Source of the DNA: Monosiga brevicollis MX1
Lineage: Eukaryota > Opisthokonta > Choanoflagellata > Craspedida > Salpingoecidae
Assembly (NCBI RefSeq): GCF_000002865.3
Contig: NW_001865040.1
Location: forward strand, 1,769,864-1,833,863
Direction of reading: 5' to 3'
DNA length: 64,000 nt
Part shown: positions 34,967-49,476 of the stretch, piece by piece
Position numbering within the stretch: the first letter of the stretch is position 1
How the letters are laid out: the number at the start of each line of letters is the position of its first letter
The notes under the pieces: model-generated
The model's database searches: none
What the model saw: only the letters and a program-made list of their open reading frames with translations
Told to the model about the DNA's origin: nothing
Translations under genes and position numbers: made by a program

Positions 34967-37900
34967 TCAGGACTTGTGGTGCTTGCCAGAACGGGCCCGC
35001 GTTTTGTGGTTCGCCTTGGAGCGCTGCTCTGCCACTTCCGAGGACTGGATGGAGGGTGCGCTTCGAGATGGCTTGTTGCTTGGCAGACCCAAAGTCTTGG
35101 CTGTCGTGCCTGATGTCGTGGAGGCTTTTGAAGATGGGGTGCGTTGACGACGCGTCGTCCTCTCTGAGCGGACGGCACCCTCCTGCTGCACGGCAGTGTG
35201 CGTCGAGCCCTCTGTCGGCTGGCTGCGGGAGTGAGCACTGGCCGCGGTCTCGCGCTTGAGCTCAAGGAGCGGATCCTTTCCCACGCCTATGGGAGTTGGT
35301 GGCTTAAAGGCTGGGGTAATGAGCTCGTTACCCTCAAGGTCGAAGAAAGCATCGGATTCCATTTCATCGTCCGATGCTGAATTGCCTTCACTCTCCATAT
35401 CATCGAGGTCGTCCTCCTCGCCCTCAATGATGGTTGACTCGGTACTTGGCTGTCGTTGGCTGAACCTTTGGGTTTGCGGCATGGCAATAGACAGATTGGC
35501 GAAGCTGCCATCCTTCGTAGTGCGTGCCAGCCAATCCTCGATCATGGCAGGGGAGAGCATTACAGCCTGCGAAAAGCCGGCACAGCACAGAATCAGTCAT
35601 GCCAAAGCGCTGTGAGGTGTCGCCTTGTTGGGATGAAATCTTGGGACTTACGCCCTGTGAGCTACGTTGGATCTCACGCTGAAAAACGGGAAAAATGCGC
35701 CTGCAGGCAGTAACGACAAAGCACGGCCCCATCCACGACGTGAGGATGCAACTCAAAGAAGATGCCGCAAGAGGCGGGGTGTCGGGATTAAGTCCAGGCG
35801 TTGAACGGCCTTGACGTACCGCGTCAAAAGGTCCTGGACCATGGGGCGAATGACGGGGGCGCCGGCCGAGTTCAGGCCTTTGCCCGTCACAATGACCACT
35901 TGGGAATAGATCCCCGGCGGGGTTAGCATTGAGGGACGCCACACACCATCAAAGGCCGCGCTGCTGCCAGGCACGTTCCAAGCCCGTGTTGGGCGCTGGG
36001 CTAGAGATGTTAAATCTTCGTCTTTGAAGAGGTTTGTCAACCCTAGCTGAGGCTTGCGGCGATATATTTGCGAAGCCAGAGCAAGACCCAGCGGCTGGGC
36101 ATCAGGCTGCAGACGAGTGTACTTTTGAAACAGAGGACCGTTGACATGCTGATCCGGGATAATTCGGATTGAGTGCCAGTCCTCTTCAAGCAAGGCTGCA
36201 CAACAAGGAAGCAGATATCGTTAGGTGAAACACCAAAATCCGAGCGTCCTGACCAATGAGGCGAGGTCATGGTCCCAGGGAAGAATACACCCATGTTACG
36301 TTGGCAAAGCTCTCACACATATTGGGTGAAAGAACATACCGGGTTTGGGTTGCCCCGCACGAAAGTGCGAATAGCGGTATAAGGCTAACTTGAGATCTTC
36401 CATAAAGGCAAGAACCGCCATCCGAGCCACGGGCATGGAAAGCAGGTGCAAATCAAGTAGACCCTCGCGCACTTTGGCAGTTTGGAATTGAAACCCGCCG
36501 TGTTGGCAGGCATCGCGCCACAAGGCCATACCCAGGAGGGCATGGTCAGCTCGCTTCATGGGATCAAGGTTGGCCAAGAGCATGCGAAAGCCCATTGTAT
36601 CTGGCGCAACACGATGTGACAAGCTCATGTACCAGAGGTACACGGCGTCCACAATGTGCCCACGAGCTGCATGTCCGCCAATCAAAATAGAGAATGCGGT
36701 CGTCGTGACCGACGCGCTCGTGTGCTTTTGCAAGTGTTGGCGGTAGTGGTGCAGCATTGTTTGCACCTTGCCCGTGCGGCTCAGCACATCCAAATAATGC
36801 AAATGCACCACCGGATCTGCAAACGCCCAACCAGTTTAGCGGCGAGACAGGTGCAACATGGGAAAGGTGCGCAAAACAGCTTCGGCAACGCACCATCATT
36901 GCGCACCAGCGGAATGTAACTATGCGCTCGAGAAAGGTCGTGTACCTAGGAGCGCCACAAGGGATGGGTAAGTTTTCAAAAGGTTGCGCAAAAACATTTA
37001 TATCAGCAGTCAAACGCTCCAATGAGCAGAGGGACATACGATGGAGGACATGCGCAGGGCCAGCGTCAGAAGCTGATTGCTTTGGGTGTCATCAAAGCGT
37101 GACTGGTGCCGAATGCTCGCCAAGCCAAACTTGTCAAAGAAGTTCAAGCCGGCCAACACCAGCTCTCGGTGCTGCGTGAGCCAGGCAGGCAAGGCATGGG
37201 ATTGCAGAAGCATGTGAACTTGAAAATGAATCAACCCGACTATGACGCGACGACATCTAGCAACACACGCGACAAGGGGGCACCAACGGCGCCCTTCAAA
37301 GAGCGCACAGCAGTGGAAACGCACATCTTGATAAAAGACGCAAGCACTCATGATGGTACGAAGAACCTCAAAGCGTAGTGGGTTGCTCGTAGCTTCATAT
37401 TCCGAGAGCACCTAAGAGGAATCAACGATGAATCAGTCCAATTGCCATGATCGGTCATCGTTCCAACGTCCAAGAGCTGGACGGCCATGCGACACGAGAC
37501 GAGACCCAACCTTGAGGAGTTGCTGCTCAGATCCACTCTTGGCGAACAGGACGAGTGCATCTTGCGAATCGTTGAGTCGGGTTTGAATGTCAAAGCCTGG
37601 CACATACCGCAGATGATGAAACACACTCTTGAGTGAGAGATATTACAAACTATTTCCGCCTGCTCGTGCCCCTTGATTTATCGAAAGGGAGGCAATCGAA
37701 CAGTCTTGAGCGTGCAACCAACCAGTGGTATTTTTGGCTGCCTCGATCAACAAGAGGCAACGCCGATACGAGTCGCGGGATTCTGCTCCTTTCAGGCGAG
37801 CGCCTTGTGCACAAAGCAGCGTCACAACCTTGTCCATGTTGGCATCGAGTCGGGCCCGCAATGAGAAGGGCCGTGCGTGTGACACCTCGCGTTGCAGTGC

Positions 37901-39051
37901 CGATGACAGAACTGGAAGCCGGGACATCCTACTACCCGCCAGCAATCGAAAGTTGGGCGTTAATCAGGTCTGTGTAATGAACATTCATGGGCATCACGGG
38001 AGGGCCCGTGCAAGCCGAGACAGAAAGAAACGCAGCATGACATGAGTTTGCCCTATGTCAGCTGTAGTCGTGTGCACGCACCCGATGTCGATTTCAAAAA
38101 GGCCTGCCACTTCAATCAGAGCCTCAATGTCCTGTTCATCCGCCAGACCAATGCACAGGCGATGCCAGCCGCGTCGGTTGAAACCAAAGCCAGCAGCCAC
38201 CATGGCTTCGGCTGCAGCGCGGATGCCAATGTCCGCATGCCGCATGCAAGCCACAATGTCACCCGAGAGGGGATGAAAATGTTGCCGCTGGTCAGCAGGG
38301 GAGTACTTGGCTACCAGCGGATACAAGGATTGCAAAAGGCTGGGCGTGTCAATTTCAAATCTAAACATTAAGTTTGGGAGATGTCGATCGAAAGCAATGA
38401 GACCGAGTGCAGGTAAGCAGGTAGACGCCAACATGAGACACGTGTCTGCCTTGGCTCCTCGCGCCAAAAGGACACGCCAAGGGCGCAAACAAACCGCATT
38501 GGTTGCTGCAGCAACGCGATTTCTCTGATTAGCTTGGCCAAGTCAGCGGCCGGGGGAAGCCTGTCTTTCTCGGCTAGGCGCTGCATTGAACCAGAAACAA
38601 AACGACTCAATATCAGGACATCTCCAAGGAGTAAAACATCGACGTAAACTATCAGAAAGTTGGCTATGCAAGGCAAGGTACACACCTCAAGAGCAACCAT
38701 GCCCCGCTCTACACCCAAGTCTGGATGCCAGTCTGCGTGACGAAGCAATGAGCATTGCACCCCTGCGTGATTCCGCAGCAGGGACAGCCTGGAGACAAGA
38801 ATAAAACAATGATACCCATTGATTGGCACTGAGAAAGAGCGCGGAGCCAAGTCGGTTCGCGACCACTCGGGTGCTGCGTGGACTTACCCGCCCAGCATGG
38901 CCAAAAGGTTGGAAGCGTTTGCTTCCAGAGAAGCTCGAACACGATCCCACGAGAATAGGACAAGGGCTCGCAGCGGTGACTGCCAAGCGATCAGACGCCC
39001 CGAGTGGACAGAGATGGAAGCAGAAGCAACGCAAACCATAAGCATAAGCAT
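34967..39051 (-). CDS. PPR-like helical repeat protein with SMR motif
   Basis: A many-exon gene that probably starts at one of three Met codons, 39039-39051. Helical hairpin segments continue downstream: RVRASLEANASNLLAMLGG, PAADLAKLIREIALLQQPM, AAAEAMVAAGFGFNRRGWHR, FDDTQSNQLLTLALRMSSIV, and the PPR-like SVTTTAFSILIGGHAARGHI, VDAVYLWYMSLSHRVAPDTM. After the repeats comes VVIVTGKGLNSAGAPVIRPM (about 35900-35830), the SMR signature TGxGxxSxGxPVIRPxV. The last exon, 35560-34967, gives VMLSPAMIEDWLART then an acidic Ser-rich region and a basic tail ending GKHHKS. PPR proteins bind organelle RNA base by base, and SMR domains can cut nucleic acid or bind it. The likely site is the mitochondrion (inference; no clear presequence was proved). 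No single animal orthologue was recognised, and exon joins are approximate. Confidence 0.6.
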
Positions 39052-39130
39052 ATCCCGTGGTAAGTATAGCGTCGAACAAACCCTCAATCTTTCTTCCCTC
39101 CTCAAGAAAAGGGGCAGGCAACGAAATAAA

Positions 39131-40787
39131 TTATGCCCAAGAACCAGGAATGTAAGAAGGACGAACCCAAGTGGCTGGGCTAAGATGCATGGTGGTGGGG
39201 TCTGAGCCTTCGTCCAACTCCTCGGCCACTTGGGGTGCATGCTATGTAGCGATAAGAAGTCACGGTACAGAGTGAATTTGAGAAAACGCAATGGCGGCAC
39301 ATGGCGTTAACGACGAAGCAAGCCTGACTGGCAAGTCAGCGGACCTTGAACGAAAGCTGGGGCGTGGCATCTTGGGATATGAAGGTGTTGTTGCCAGACG
39401 GGTTGGTAGCGCCTTCTTCGTGAACCTGGCTGAAAAAGCCAAGTTCTTTGTCGGTGGGCAACTCGCTTTTTGCGTCAGCTTGGGGCAGAACAAAGTGCCA
39501 GCGAAAGGTGCCCTGGTCGGTAGTTTCATTGGAAAATTCCTGGGCCTCAACGCTAAAGGAAGACCTAAACCAGTCGAGAAAAAAAAAGGTCGAGCACATG
39601 TGTAGTCATGAAGAACCAGGAGGAAAGCAAGCGTGACACGGTCTTGAGCAAAAGAGAAAATTGGGGCAAGAGCAAGGCGAAACGGGGGTGAAACGAAAAC
39701 TCACTCGTTGTTGTGCATGCGCAGCTGTTGAACTGGAATAGTGGTCAGGTACATTTCAGCAGCCGACAATTGGCTCCATTTATCCGTGCTCAGCACGTGA
39801 GAATTACCCCTACCAATTGCGAGGCATCCCGCAGTGAGGTGTAGGGCCAGAATGCATCACACGGCGGGCTATGCAGTGTGTGTGTGCGTTCCAATCCCTG
39901 GATGTTGATGGCGACGTACGATATAAGAGAGGTGGTTACAATAGCCACTTGACGGGCTGTGAGGAGGCTGCGCAGGCTTTCCTATAAACAAAGGCGTAGT
40001 GGTGTGCGTGGGCATTGCAACAATAACAAGAGCGACAACGACGCCAAACACATGGCTGTGAGCTTAAAGTAGAGGTGGCGCGTTTCCAAGCGGGCACAAA
40101 AGAAGGCTTGCACTCGAGCAAAGGGGCGGGAGGGACATACCGGGCCTGCATAGGTGCCAGCAAGGGGTGCTAAGCGACCAAGAGTAGAACGACATTGCCG
40201 GCACACAAGGGCAGGTGCACCCTTGCGTCTGGACCACTGGGAGGGATCGCTAAGCGCAAAATCATGCTGCTTGACCGTGCGCGCCGGCAGAGCTGGACGC
40301 GCCAATCAAAAAGAAACAAGCACATGCACACACGCGTCCACAGAGAGGGCAAGTAAGTGAGCGAGGGACCGAGTGAGCGGGTGATTGAATGGGTGAATGG
40401 ATGAGGAGAGACTCGCTGCAAGTTGACAAGTTTGAGCAGACAACAGGGCAGCGTGCAAACGTCACCAAATTCGGCAACGGTGCGCGGGTTTGAACACAGC
40501 TGCGTGCGGGGGAACGCACCGCGGGGCCCAGCCAGAACGATGCCCAGGTTGTGGCCTGTATGATCTTGATGGCGTACAAAACTAAACCCCGAGGTATCGC
40601 TGAGCACAGTCTGGCACTTGCGACACCGAAGATGAGAGCGTGCGAAAATGGGGGTCAGGAGGGCAGAACGCAACCGCTTGAGCAAGCCGTCCTGGCTTTG
40701 CGGGGATTGGTTCAGATTATTTTGCAGCTGTCGCTTGATCTGACTGCCAAGTTGGGACCGTTGGTTTGACAGCCACCGAGTGGCCAT
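39131..40787 (-). CDS. Unrecognised protein with two CxxC zinc knuckles
   Basis: Six exons (40787-40520, 40292-40141, 39981-39920, 39788-39705, 39564-39345, 39241-39131) keep one frame and give 298 aa, so the gene is probably real. The N-terminus MATRWLSNQRSQLGSQIKRQ is basic and lacks acids, as in mitochondrial presequences. Two paired-cysteine motifs follow, about 65 residues apart: HLRCRKCQTVLSD and ALVCRQCRSTLGRL, likely to hold one zinc together. The second half has a beta-rich look (SSFSVEAQEFSNETTDQGTF; RWHFVLPQADA), then an acidic segment and the end ATWVRPSYIPGSWA. The CxxC...CxxC-G spacing recalls beta-tent folds (Mis18, Yippee, cereblon CULT), but no diagnostic motif is present and no function is assigned. 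An in-frame Met at 40880 is an alternative start. Confidence 0.6.
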
Positions 40788-41813
40788 GGGTAAATTAAAC
40801 GAGCCCCCGCGCGCTGGCTGGCTGACGGCAGGGTTGGGCCAAATGGGCTTGGCCCATGGTCGCAGAGCGAGTGCCCGCATGACCCGTCACGCCGGCACCA
40901 AATGGGAAGGCCGTGGCCAAAACGCAACGCACACAACCCGACGGTTTGACTTCAGCTCATGGTTACGACGCTGTTGGAACTCTCATCCGACCAAGTGACT
41001 TGAAGCGCGCCACCGAGCGAGCAGTGCATGAACCGGTGTTCACGCGGTGGCACGACCGATCCTGCGCCAGTGTGAAATGCATTGACACGCGGGAACAGAC
41101 AAGAGAAGAGAGAAGCCCAAATTGTCAGAGCATTTAAAATTCTGACATTGGAAACCGTTTCGGTCGTTTCGACTTCTCAGTGCCATCATGGCAACCAGGA
41201 TGCATCCATCCGATCATCTCTGGCATGTCTCATGCGATGCTTTGGAGGAGGATCTTGCTCTCAGGGTGCCAACAACATGGTCTCTGATGGCCCATTCAGG
41301 GTGGTTGTCCATGGCTGATGGTTGGCACTGAAGAAGAGTTGGTATCAAACCCACCAGACTAGCAACATGCCTTTATCAACATGGACTGTGAATTTTTGAA
41401 ACATGTTTATGACATTGTTTGCATGAGGCATGGGGAGGTGCCAGCTTGTTTGTTGGTTTGATGAATGTTTAACTTACTTTGCGAAGTTGACATGTGAATC
41501 ACAGGGCTTGTGTTTGAGGGGTGGCACACCTTGATGATCTCAGCATGAAGCGGCATGGGAAAGAAGAAAAAAAAAGGGCTGATGGGTTCTTGGTTGATGG
41601 GTGAGATGGAGAACGGAAGCTCGAAGGCATGGTGGATTAAAAGACGAGTGACAAATGAGATGGGAAGCGGGCAGGGGTAGGGAAACAGAGGCAGTGCATG
41701 TAATAAAAAAAAAGAGTAAAAAAAGAAGGAAAAGAAAGGACAGGGCAGGAAAGGACAGCAAAGGATGCATATTTGAGATGCGAGAGGGGGAGAGGGAGAG
41801 AAAAAGAGAGAGG

Positions 41814-41852
<39 letters not shown>

Positions 41853-41929
41853 CTTCGGTTCCTTTTCTTTAAAATTTGGTATGGGGGAAGGCGAGAACAA
41901 GGGAGAGGAGAGCTGCTGGATCACCAAAC
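40788..41929. other. Intergenic region with GA microsatellite
   Basis: About 1.1 kb. The left part may be the upstream region of the two-CxxC gene. The right part, from 41766 to 41851, is a GA-rich repeat lying just downstream of the UBE2D stop. Stretches near 41160-41480 are A+T-richer with no conserved frame. Confidence 0.45.
41766..41851. repeat. GA microsatellite in UBE2D 3' region
   Basis: GA repeats interrupted by GGGA and AAA, 80-165 bp past the UBE2D stop on its strand (CT on the mRNA strand). Confidence 0.88.
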
Positions 41930-43396
<1,467 letters not shown>

Positions 43397-44244
43397 GGTG
43401 CTCTGATCAAAGAGGGACGCGGGTGGAGGGGGAAAAGGGGGAAGGTGTTGTTGGTTCAACAAGAAAACTGCAACTTGGTAGTGGTCGGGCACGTAACGTG
43501 GTGGTGACGGCGCTTTGTTGTTGCCTCAAAGGGTGGGGGGGTGGCCGAGCACGGGAGCGTTGCACGCTTCTGCACGCTTCGGTCGAGAGGGCGCTTGGCT
43601 GCACCTGATTGCGCCATCCTTGATCGGGTGCATGAGAACCGTGGCTGCGGCTGCCGTTTGTGGGTGAAGGGATGAGGAGGCGCTGCCGCTCGTCGACCAT
43701 CTTGCCACCGCATCATCATCGTCACATCACAACACAACACAGAAGAACAACAAGCCGAAACACGTTACGCTACAAGGTTACGTTCTTTTGTCTTTCACTC
43801 GGACTAGACCTTTTTTAGCTCTTTTGTTCTTTATGTTGTTCGTCTGCTCTCACTCTCGCTTCTTTGCTGACAACAGCCCTCCTTCCTTCCCGAAGAAGGT
43901 GCGGTGCAGCCAGTTGGTCTATGGTTCAAACCCAAAAAATTATCCTCAAATGATTCTACAAAAAAGAAAAACAAAAACTCCCCCTTTGAGGTTTACATGT
44001 GCATGCATAGCCAACCTTATCCATTTGGTGCTTTTTGTATGAAAGTTGAATGACCTCTCGAATATGAAGAAAAGATGACAAGCTCGGCTCGATTCACATA
44101 GAGTCGTCTCTATTGCAGCGACGACCTCTGACCTGCTTCTTAAGGGAAGAAAGCTTCAAAGTTGGGGGCACCGGCCACTCAATGGTCAAGAAAAGCCTAT
44201 GGACCCGGATGTGGACCGTTTCCAATTGGCAAGAAGATGTCTGC
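43397..44244. other. Upstream region of UBE2D, no gene seen
   Basis: About 850 bp between the UBE2D start and the sulfatase stop. A pyrimidine-rich segment (43780-43870) and AT-rich DNA (43930-44080) are visible. Open frames are short and show no family similarity. Confidence 0.45.
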
Positions 44245-45497
44245 TCAAGCTTGATCCGCAGCCTGGGTCTCGCGCTCCCACAAGGCGACAAAGCGCGCAA
44301 AGGCCCGCGGAATGACCTCGTTAGCGTCCCAGCCCAAGGAAGTGGCCACGCTCGAGGTCATGCCAATCACGTCCGAAAGCGTTTGTGGCCGTGAGGAAAT
44401 CCAGTGCGCGGCGCTGCGCTCCCCCGTCGGTGTGCTGTTGGTTGCATTGGTGTAGCACGGCTTATCCCAGGGCTGTGTGCTGCAGCATGGTCCAGCCAGC
44501 ATGTCCAGCTTCTGCAGCTCCGGGTCGGGAATGTTTGCCAGTCCATCAACGACGCGCTGATATTCAGCCAACAAAGAGTCAACCAAGACGGCATGGGCCG
44601 ACACGTTGAGGGCCATCTTCTCCCCGGGGTCCACCAGCAGATCAAACACCAACGGTGGTTCAGCCGCTTGAGGCGGTTCGTCGCAATAGGCACACCGTGT
44701 GAAACGATGCAGTTTGTATCGTCCCCGTCTGCGATTAGAGCAGCGCAGATCCCGGGCACGGACAAAAGTCAACCCATGAGCGACAAGGCGCATGGCGATC
44801 ACGTGCGAGTGCGACTTGGATGAGCGAGCGTTGGAGGGACTTACCGCAGAGCCATCACGGTGCGGCCATACATGTAGATGACCGACTTGTTGGCATCCTC
44901 GTACGTCGTGTTGACCAGCTATCATCAACCCAGCCCTTTTGTCAGTCAGAGCATCCCACATGGACCAACAGAACAAGCGACCACCTCCTCTGTCTGACAT
45001 GTGCCGTGCTCCGATAGAAACACACACACACACACACACACACACCTGCTGCGCAAAGCTAGTGCCATCAAGATCCAAGGGCACGGCATCCTGCTTCACG
45101 CCCGCCAGCTCAGCAAATGTAGGCACAATGTCCAAGTGGGAAAATACATTGTAGTTGATAGAGGCCACGGGCACGTGAGCGGGCCACCGCACCATGGTTG
45201 GCACGCGTAGACCACCCTCCCAGGTGGTGCCCTAGAATCACGTTGCCGGACACAGGTGGTGAGAGACATGGGTCATTGAAATGAAAGTACGAAGATAAAA
45301 GTCAAATGCGTGCCACATTCTGAATCCTTCAACGAAAAAAAAAAAAAAAAATTCTAACCTTGCCACCAGTAAAGGGTCCCGGTGAGCCACCATGCGTCTG
45401 CTCCTGAACCCAGGGCCCGTTGTCACTGCACCAACGATGCACGCATTCCAATGTGTCGGTGAACCAGAGCCGAAGGCGTCATCACTCGTCACACCAG

Positions 45498-45548
<51 letters not shown>

Positions 45549-47133
45549 GCAGTAGCCGTCACATGCTACGATCACAGCCCACTGACCTGGAGAAGAGTAC
45601 CACCGTATTTTGCGTCAGGTTGAGTTGATCCAGTGTTTCAAGAATACGACCCACGCTGGCATCCATCTCTTGAACCGAGTCACCGTAAATGCCACGCAGT
45701 GACGTGTTCCGGAAACGTGGAGCGGGGTGTTGTGGCACGTGAGGCTGGTAGTACGTCATCATCAGCAGAAAAGGGTCCGAGTCCTGTTGTCGTGCCTGCA
45801 AAAAGTCGATGCCCTGCTCCGTCATTTGGTCCGTGAGTGTGTCAAAGCTAGCTGGCTGCTCAATAATTTCCTCGTTATGGTACAGAGGAATAGGAGGAAT
45901 GACTCGATTCAGAATTGGCACATCCGCAAAGCCGCCTACAGAGCAAGCGTGCTGTGTCAGAGCTGTATCCCAAGTCACGGGAGAATCAGAGGCGTTGTCG
46001 ACGTACCAGTTACGGCGTCCACTGCAGAAAAAACGATTTGAGAAAAGACATCCATTTTTTTTTTTTTCAGACCGAATTCGGGCAAACAAGGAACAAAGCA
46101 TGCCGTGAGCCGGTAAGATGGAGTAGCATCGTGCCGATGCACGAGGCAAGACACTCTTCGTCACGCACTGTCATTTGAATAAGGGATGCCATAGAACTCA
46201 TCCCAGCCACGCTGGGTGGGCAATGAATGTTTGTGCCCCTGTCAGCGTCGCGCAAGCGTAATGAGCGGTGCCACGTCCTGGCAGAACGACCCAACGTGCC
46301 CGTTTATCACAAGCGCAGTTCACAGTACGCACCAGATGCCACTTGCCCACCAGCTTGCTGCGATAAGGTTTGGGGGCCTTCTTCAAAACAGCGGGCAGTG
46401 TGGTGCGGTTGGGCAAACCACCATCGGAGAACGAAAAGAACACACGCAGCTGAGGCCGCAGAATGTCGGTGTAGATACCATCTCGCGCAGCAACACGCCC
46501 GGTCATGATGCCACTTCGTGAGGGCGTGCACACCGATGCACTGGCATAAGCCTGCTTTAGAATCGAACCTATGAGGGCACAAATGAAGCCAAAAGCGCGG
46601 GCGTGCGTGAGTTTGAAGAACTGTCAAGCTGGCCATCCTGCAGCTGAGAGGGCACAAGCGTGGGTCGACAGCACCAACCCTCGCGGCCAAGGCGATCAAT
46701 ATGAGGCTACGCGCAACCATTACAAGGTAAGACAGTGTGAGGACATGCCCCTGTCATGGGCCAGCCTTGCCTCCTCCAGAGCCGAGGCATGGGGGCCGTA
46801 GTGAAGCACAACTTGGCGCACGTGCAGGCGACCGTCACTGGGCTGGCGCAGGCGTACCGTGTAGATGGAAGGACTGCCAAAGAGGCTCACGTCTTCATAG
46901 CTGTGGGGCAAGCACAGGGGTGTTATACAGAATGAGCTGGGTGCATGGAGAACCCACGGCCATGGCGACGTCGGTGGGTTCGTAGAGGAGGCAGGACGAG
47001 AGGGGCGCTGAACAAACCCAAGGTCGTCAGCCAGCAAGATGACAAAGTTGGGCGGATGGCCGCCAAAGCCACTGGCACTGGCACAAGCCAGGAGCACGGC
47101 GCCAATCAAGGCTGTGGCAACGGGAAGCGACAT
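44245..47133 (-). CDS. Secreted/lysosomal arylsulfatase (ARSA/GALNS type)
   Basis: Starts at 47133 with a signal peptide, MSLPVATALIGAVLLACASA; an in-frame Met at 47172 is an alternative. Sulfatase marks in order: PPNFVILLADDLG (metal-binding Asp pair), YEDVSLFGSPSIYT, SVCTPSRSGIMTGRVAARDG with the CxPSR site that formylglycine-generating enzyme modifies (Cys codon at 46528-46530), KLVGKWHL, MMTYYQPHVPQHPAPRF, IYGDSVQEMDASVGRILETL, SDNGPWVQEQTHGGSPGPFT, GTTWEGGLRVPTMVRWP and LDIVPTFAELAGV. The C-terminal part has paired cysteines (CCSTQPWDKPCY) and ends near 44245. The gene is split by introns with CA repeats at about 45018-45046 and 45499-45547. Family role: hydrolysis of sulfate esters on glycosaminoglycans or sulfolipids. 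The exact substrate cannot be read from sequence; ARSA-like features (CTPSR, GGKGTT-EGG) are clearest. Confidence 0.9.
45018..45046. repeat. CA microsatellite in sulfatase intron
   Basis: A CA run next to the exon encoding FAELAGVKQDAVPLDLDG. It is translated only in spurious open frames. Confidence 0.85.
45499..45547. repeat. CA microsatellite in sulfatase intron
   Basis: About 24 CA units between the exons encoding ETLDQLNLTQNTVVLFS and SDNGPWVQEQTHGG. Confidence 0.9.
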
Positions 47134-47934
<801 letters not shown>

Positions 47935-49364
47935 TTACCAAAACGGGGTCCAGGAGCTACCATCCGCCGGAAGCAGCTCCCCACTGATGAGCAGAGCCAC
48001 ATCGACGATCCACCACACCCCAAATCCACCTACATCATCAAAAAGAAGAATGGTGCGCCCAGACGAGAGGCCACCATGTCAGCCAATGCATGATGATTCG
48101 AAAGGCCTTCCTTGCCAGCCTCACCCAAAGTCAAGAGCTTGCCTACGCCCGTCCCAGTTAGGCCAAGATAGAAGCGATCGGTTCCAAGAATCCTGCCATT
48201 GGTAGTCAAAGTCAGAAGGTGATATCCAGGTCGAGAGAAACCAGTGCTTGATTCATTCATGCAAAGCAGCAGGCGACTCGAGGGGCCATACCCCAGAAAA
48301 ATGCTCAGGAAGAGGGTCGTGACAAACGATTTGCCGCCATAGCTAACCGCGACGCAGGAACAAGAAGAAGGGGGCGTGAGGGACGTGCGTTGAACAACCG
48401 TGGGCGCGCTCGCGCAATTAATCCCGACTCGCACGATGAAACCTCACAAGATACAAGGCACATCGGTCTTGACAAAAGCTCGATCTGTGGTTGGCGAGAC
48501 TGCGCAACCCTCAAACGGGGCCGGGCCTATCAGAATTCAGTCAACGTTGTACCCGGTTCGTAAGCATACGGCGGGCGATTTGGGCAAGGATGGGCATTTG
48601 TCAAAGTGGAGCTTGCATGGCAAATCCACGGACGCACCGTAACAAGTCACGTTTGGCAAAACGCGACACGTCATATTGGTCGTGGTCAGTTCGTCATGCT
48701 GCGCTGGGTGAAACTGGGCCCGAACAAGTTTGCAGGGCGTGGGACCACCATCATGGTTGCAATCAATGAGTGTAAGGCCTTGGAGCACTGGTTTGAGAAG
48801 CAGGACTGAAGGCAAATCATCATCTTAATGAGACGAGTGCATCTCACTTTGCAGCCTGGAGACGACGCGTTGACCTTGTCGCACAGAAGAAACTCGATCG
48901 GACTGCCAACAGACGGACAGGGACGTGAGACGAGCAGCGTCAAAACATCTTCTCACACCAACTTTTGTGTGGGATCAGGGTGACAAGTTGACGCACAGCA
49001 GCTCGCAGGGCACACAGGGATTGTTGGCGTCAAAGGCCACAGCAAAGGAGCCCTGAGTGATCGGTCCGCCGGGAGTTGTGTTCGCAAGGCCTGTCGTGGC
49101 TATCGTCGTTGCCGACGTTGGCAACGTTGCCGTCGCGTTCAGCGTTGTTGTCCAGCTTGTGCTTGCCTCTACCGTTGAGCTGACCATCGTAGAACTGCTA
49201 GCGTGCGTCGAGACAGTGCTCTCGGCGCTTGTCGTGTTGGCATCAGTTGGCGTCGTCGACGTGGTCCATTCGGCTGTTGTCGTGACTGGACTGTTGCTGC
49301 TGGTTGATCCGCTCTGTCCCCAGACGATTGGTACCAGACAAGCCGCCATCAATGCCAACTGCAT
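47935..49364 (-). CDS. TM2D2: TM2 domain protein, TM2D2 type, with Ser/Thr-rich stalk
   Basis: Exon 1 (49364-48997) gives a signal peptide (MQLALMAACLVPIVWGQSGS), then about 80 residues rich in Ser and Thr, then AFDANNPCVPCELL. Exon 2 (48902-48848) gives PIEFLLCDKVNASSPGCK. The next exon has DCNHDGGPTPCKL and NMTCRVLPNVTCYGASVDLP. The membrane part is spread over three exons: YGGKSFVTTLFLSIFLG, ILGTDRFYLGLTGTGVGKLL, and GFGVWWIVDVALLISGELLP then ADGSSWTPFW-stop. The DRF motif between the two helices and the C-terminal xPxDGSxW are TM2 hallmarks, and LGLTGTGVGKLLTLGG is nearest to TM2D2 (human LGHTGTAVGKLLTLGG). Human TM2D2 lacks a long mucin-like stretch. TM2D proteins act in Notch-linked and amyloid-related biology in animals, but their molecular function is unclear. 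The joins around the 48550-48830 exon are not settled. Confidence 0.87.
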
Positions 49365-49435
49365 GCTCTGCCAATCACCCCTTTCCACAGACCGCCGGCC
49401 GTCATTCCGACGTGCTCGAGTTCCCCTCATCGAGC

Positions 49436-49476
<41 letters not shown>

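Noticed and set aside
39236-39605. Plus-strand frame with GYEGVVARRVGSAFFVNLAE-like sequence
   Set aside because: It is antisense to the two-CxxC gene exon 39564-39345, which has matching splice phases on both sides. The plus-strand frame has no splice or family support.
40520-40787. Assignment of the two-CxxC protein to dynactin subunit 4, UBE3D or RIG-I C-terminal domain
   Set aside because: Only the short LRCRKC segment agrees. The spacing, surrounding residues and the rest of the protein do not fit any of these families.
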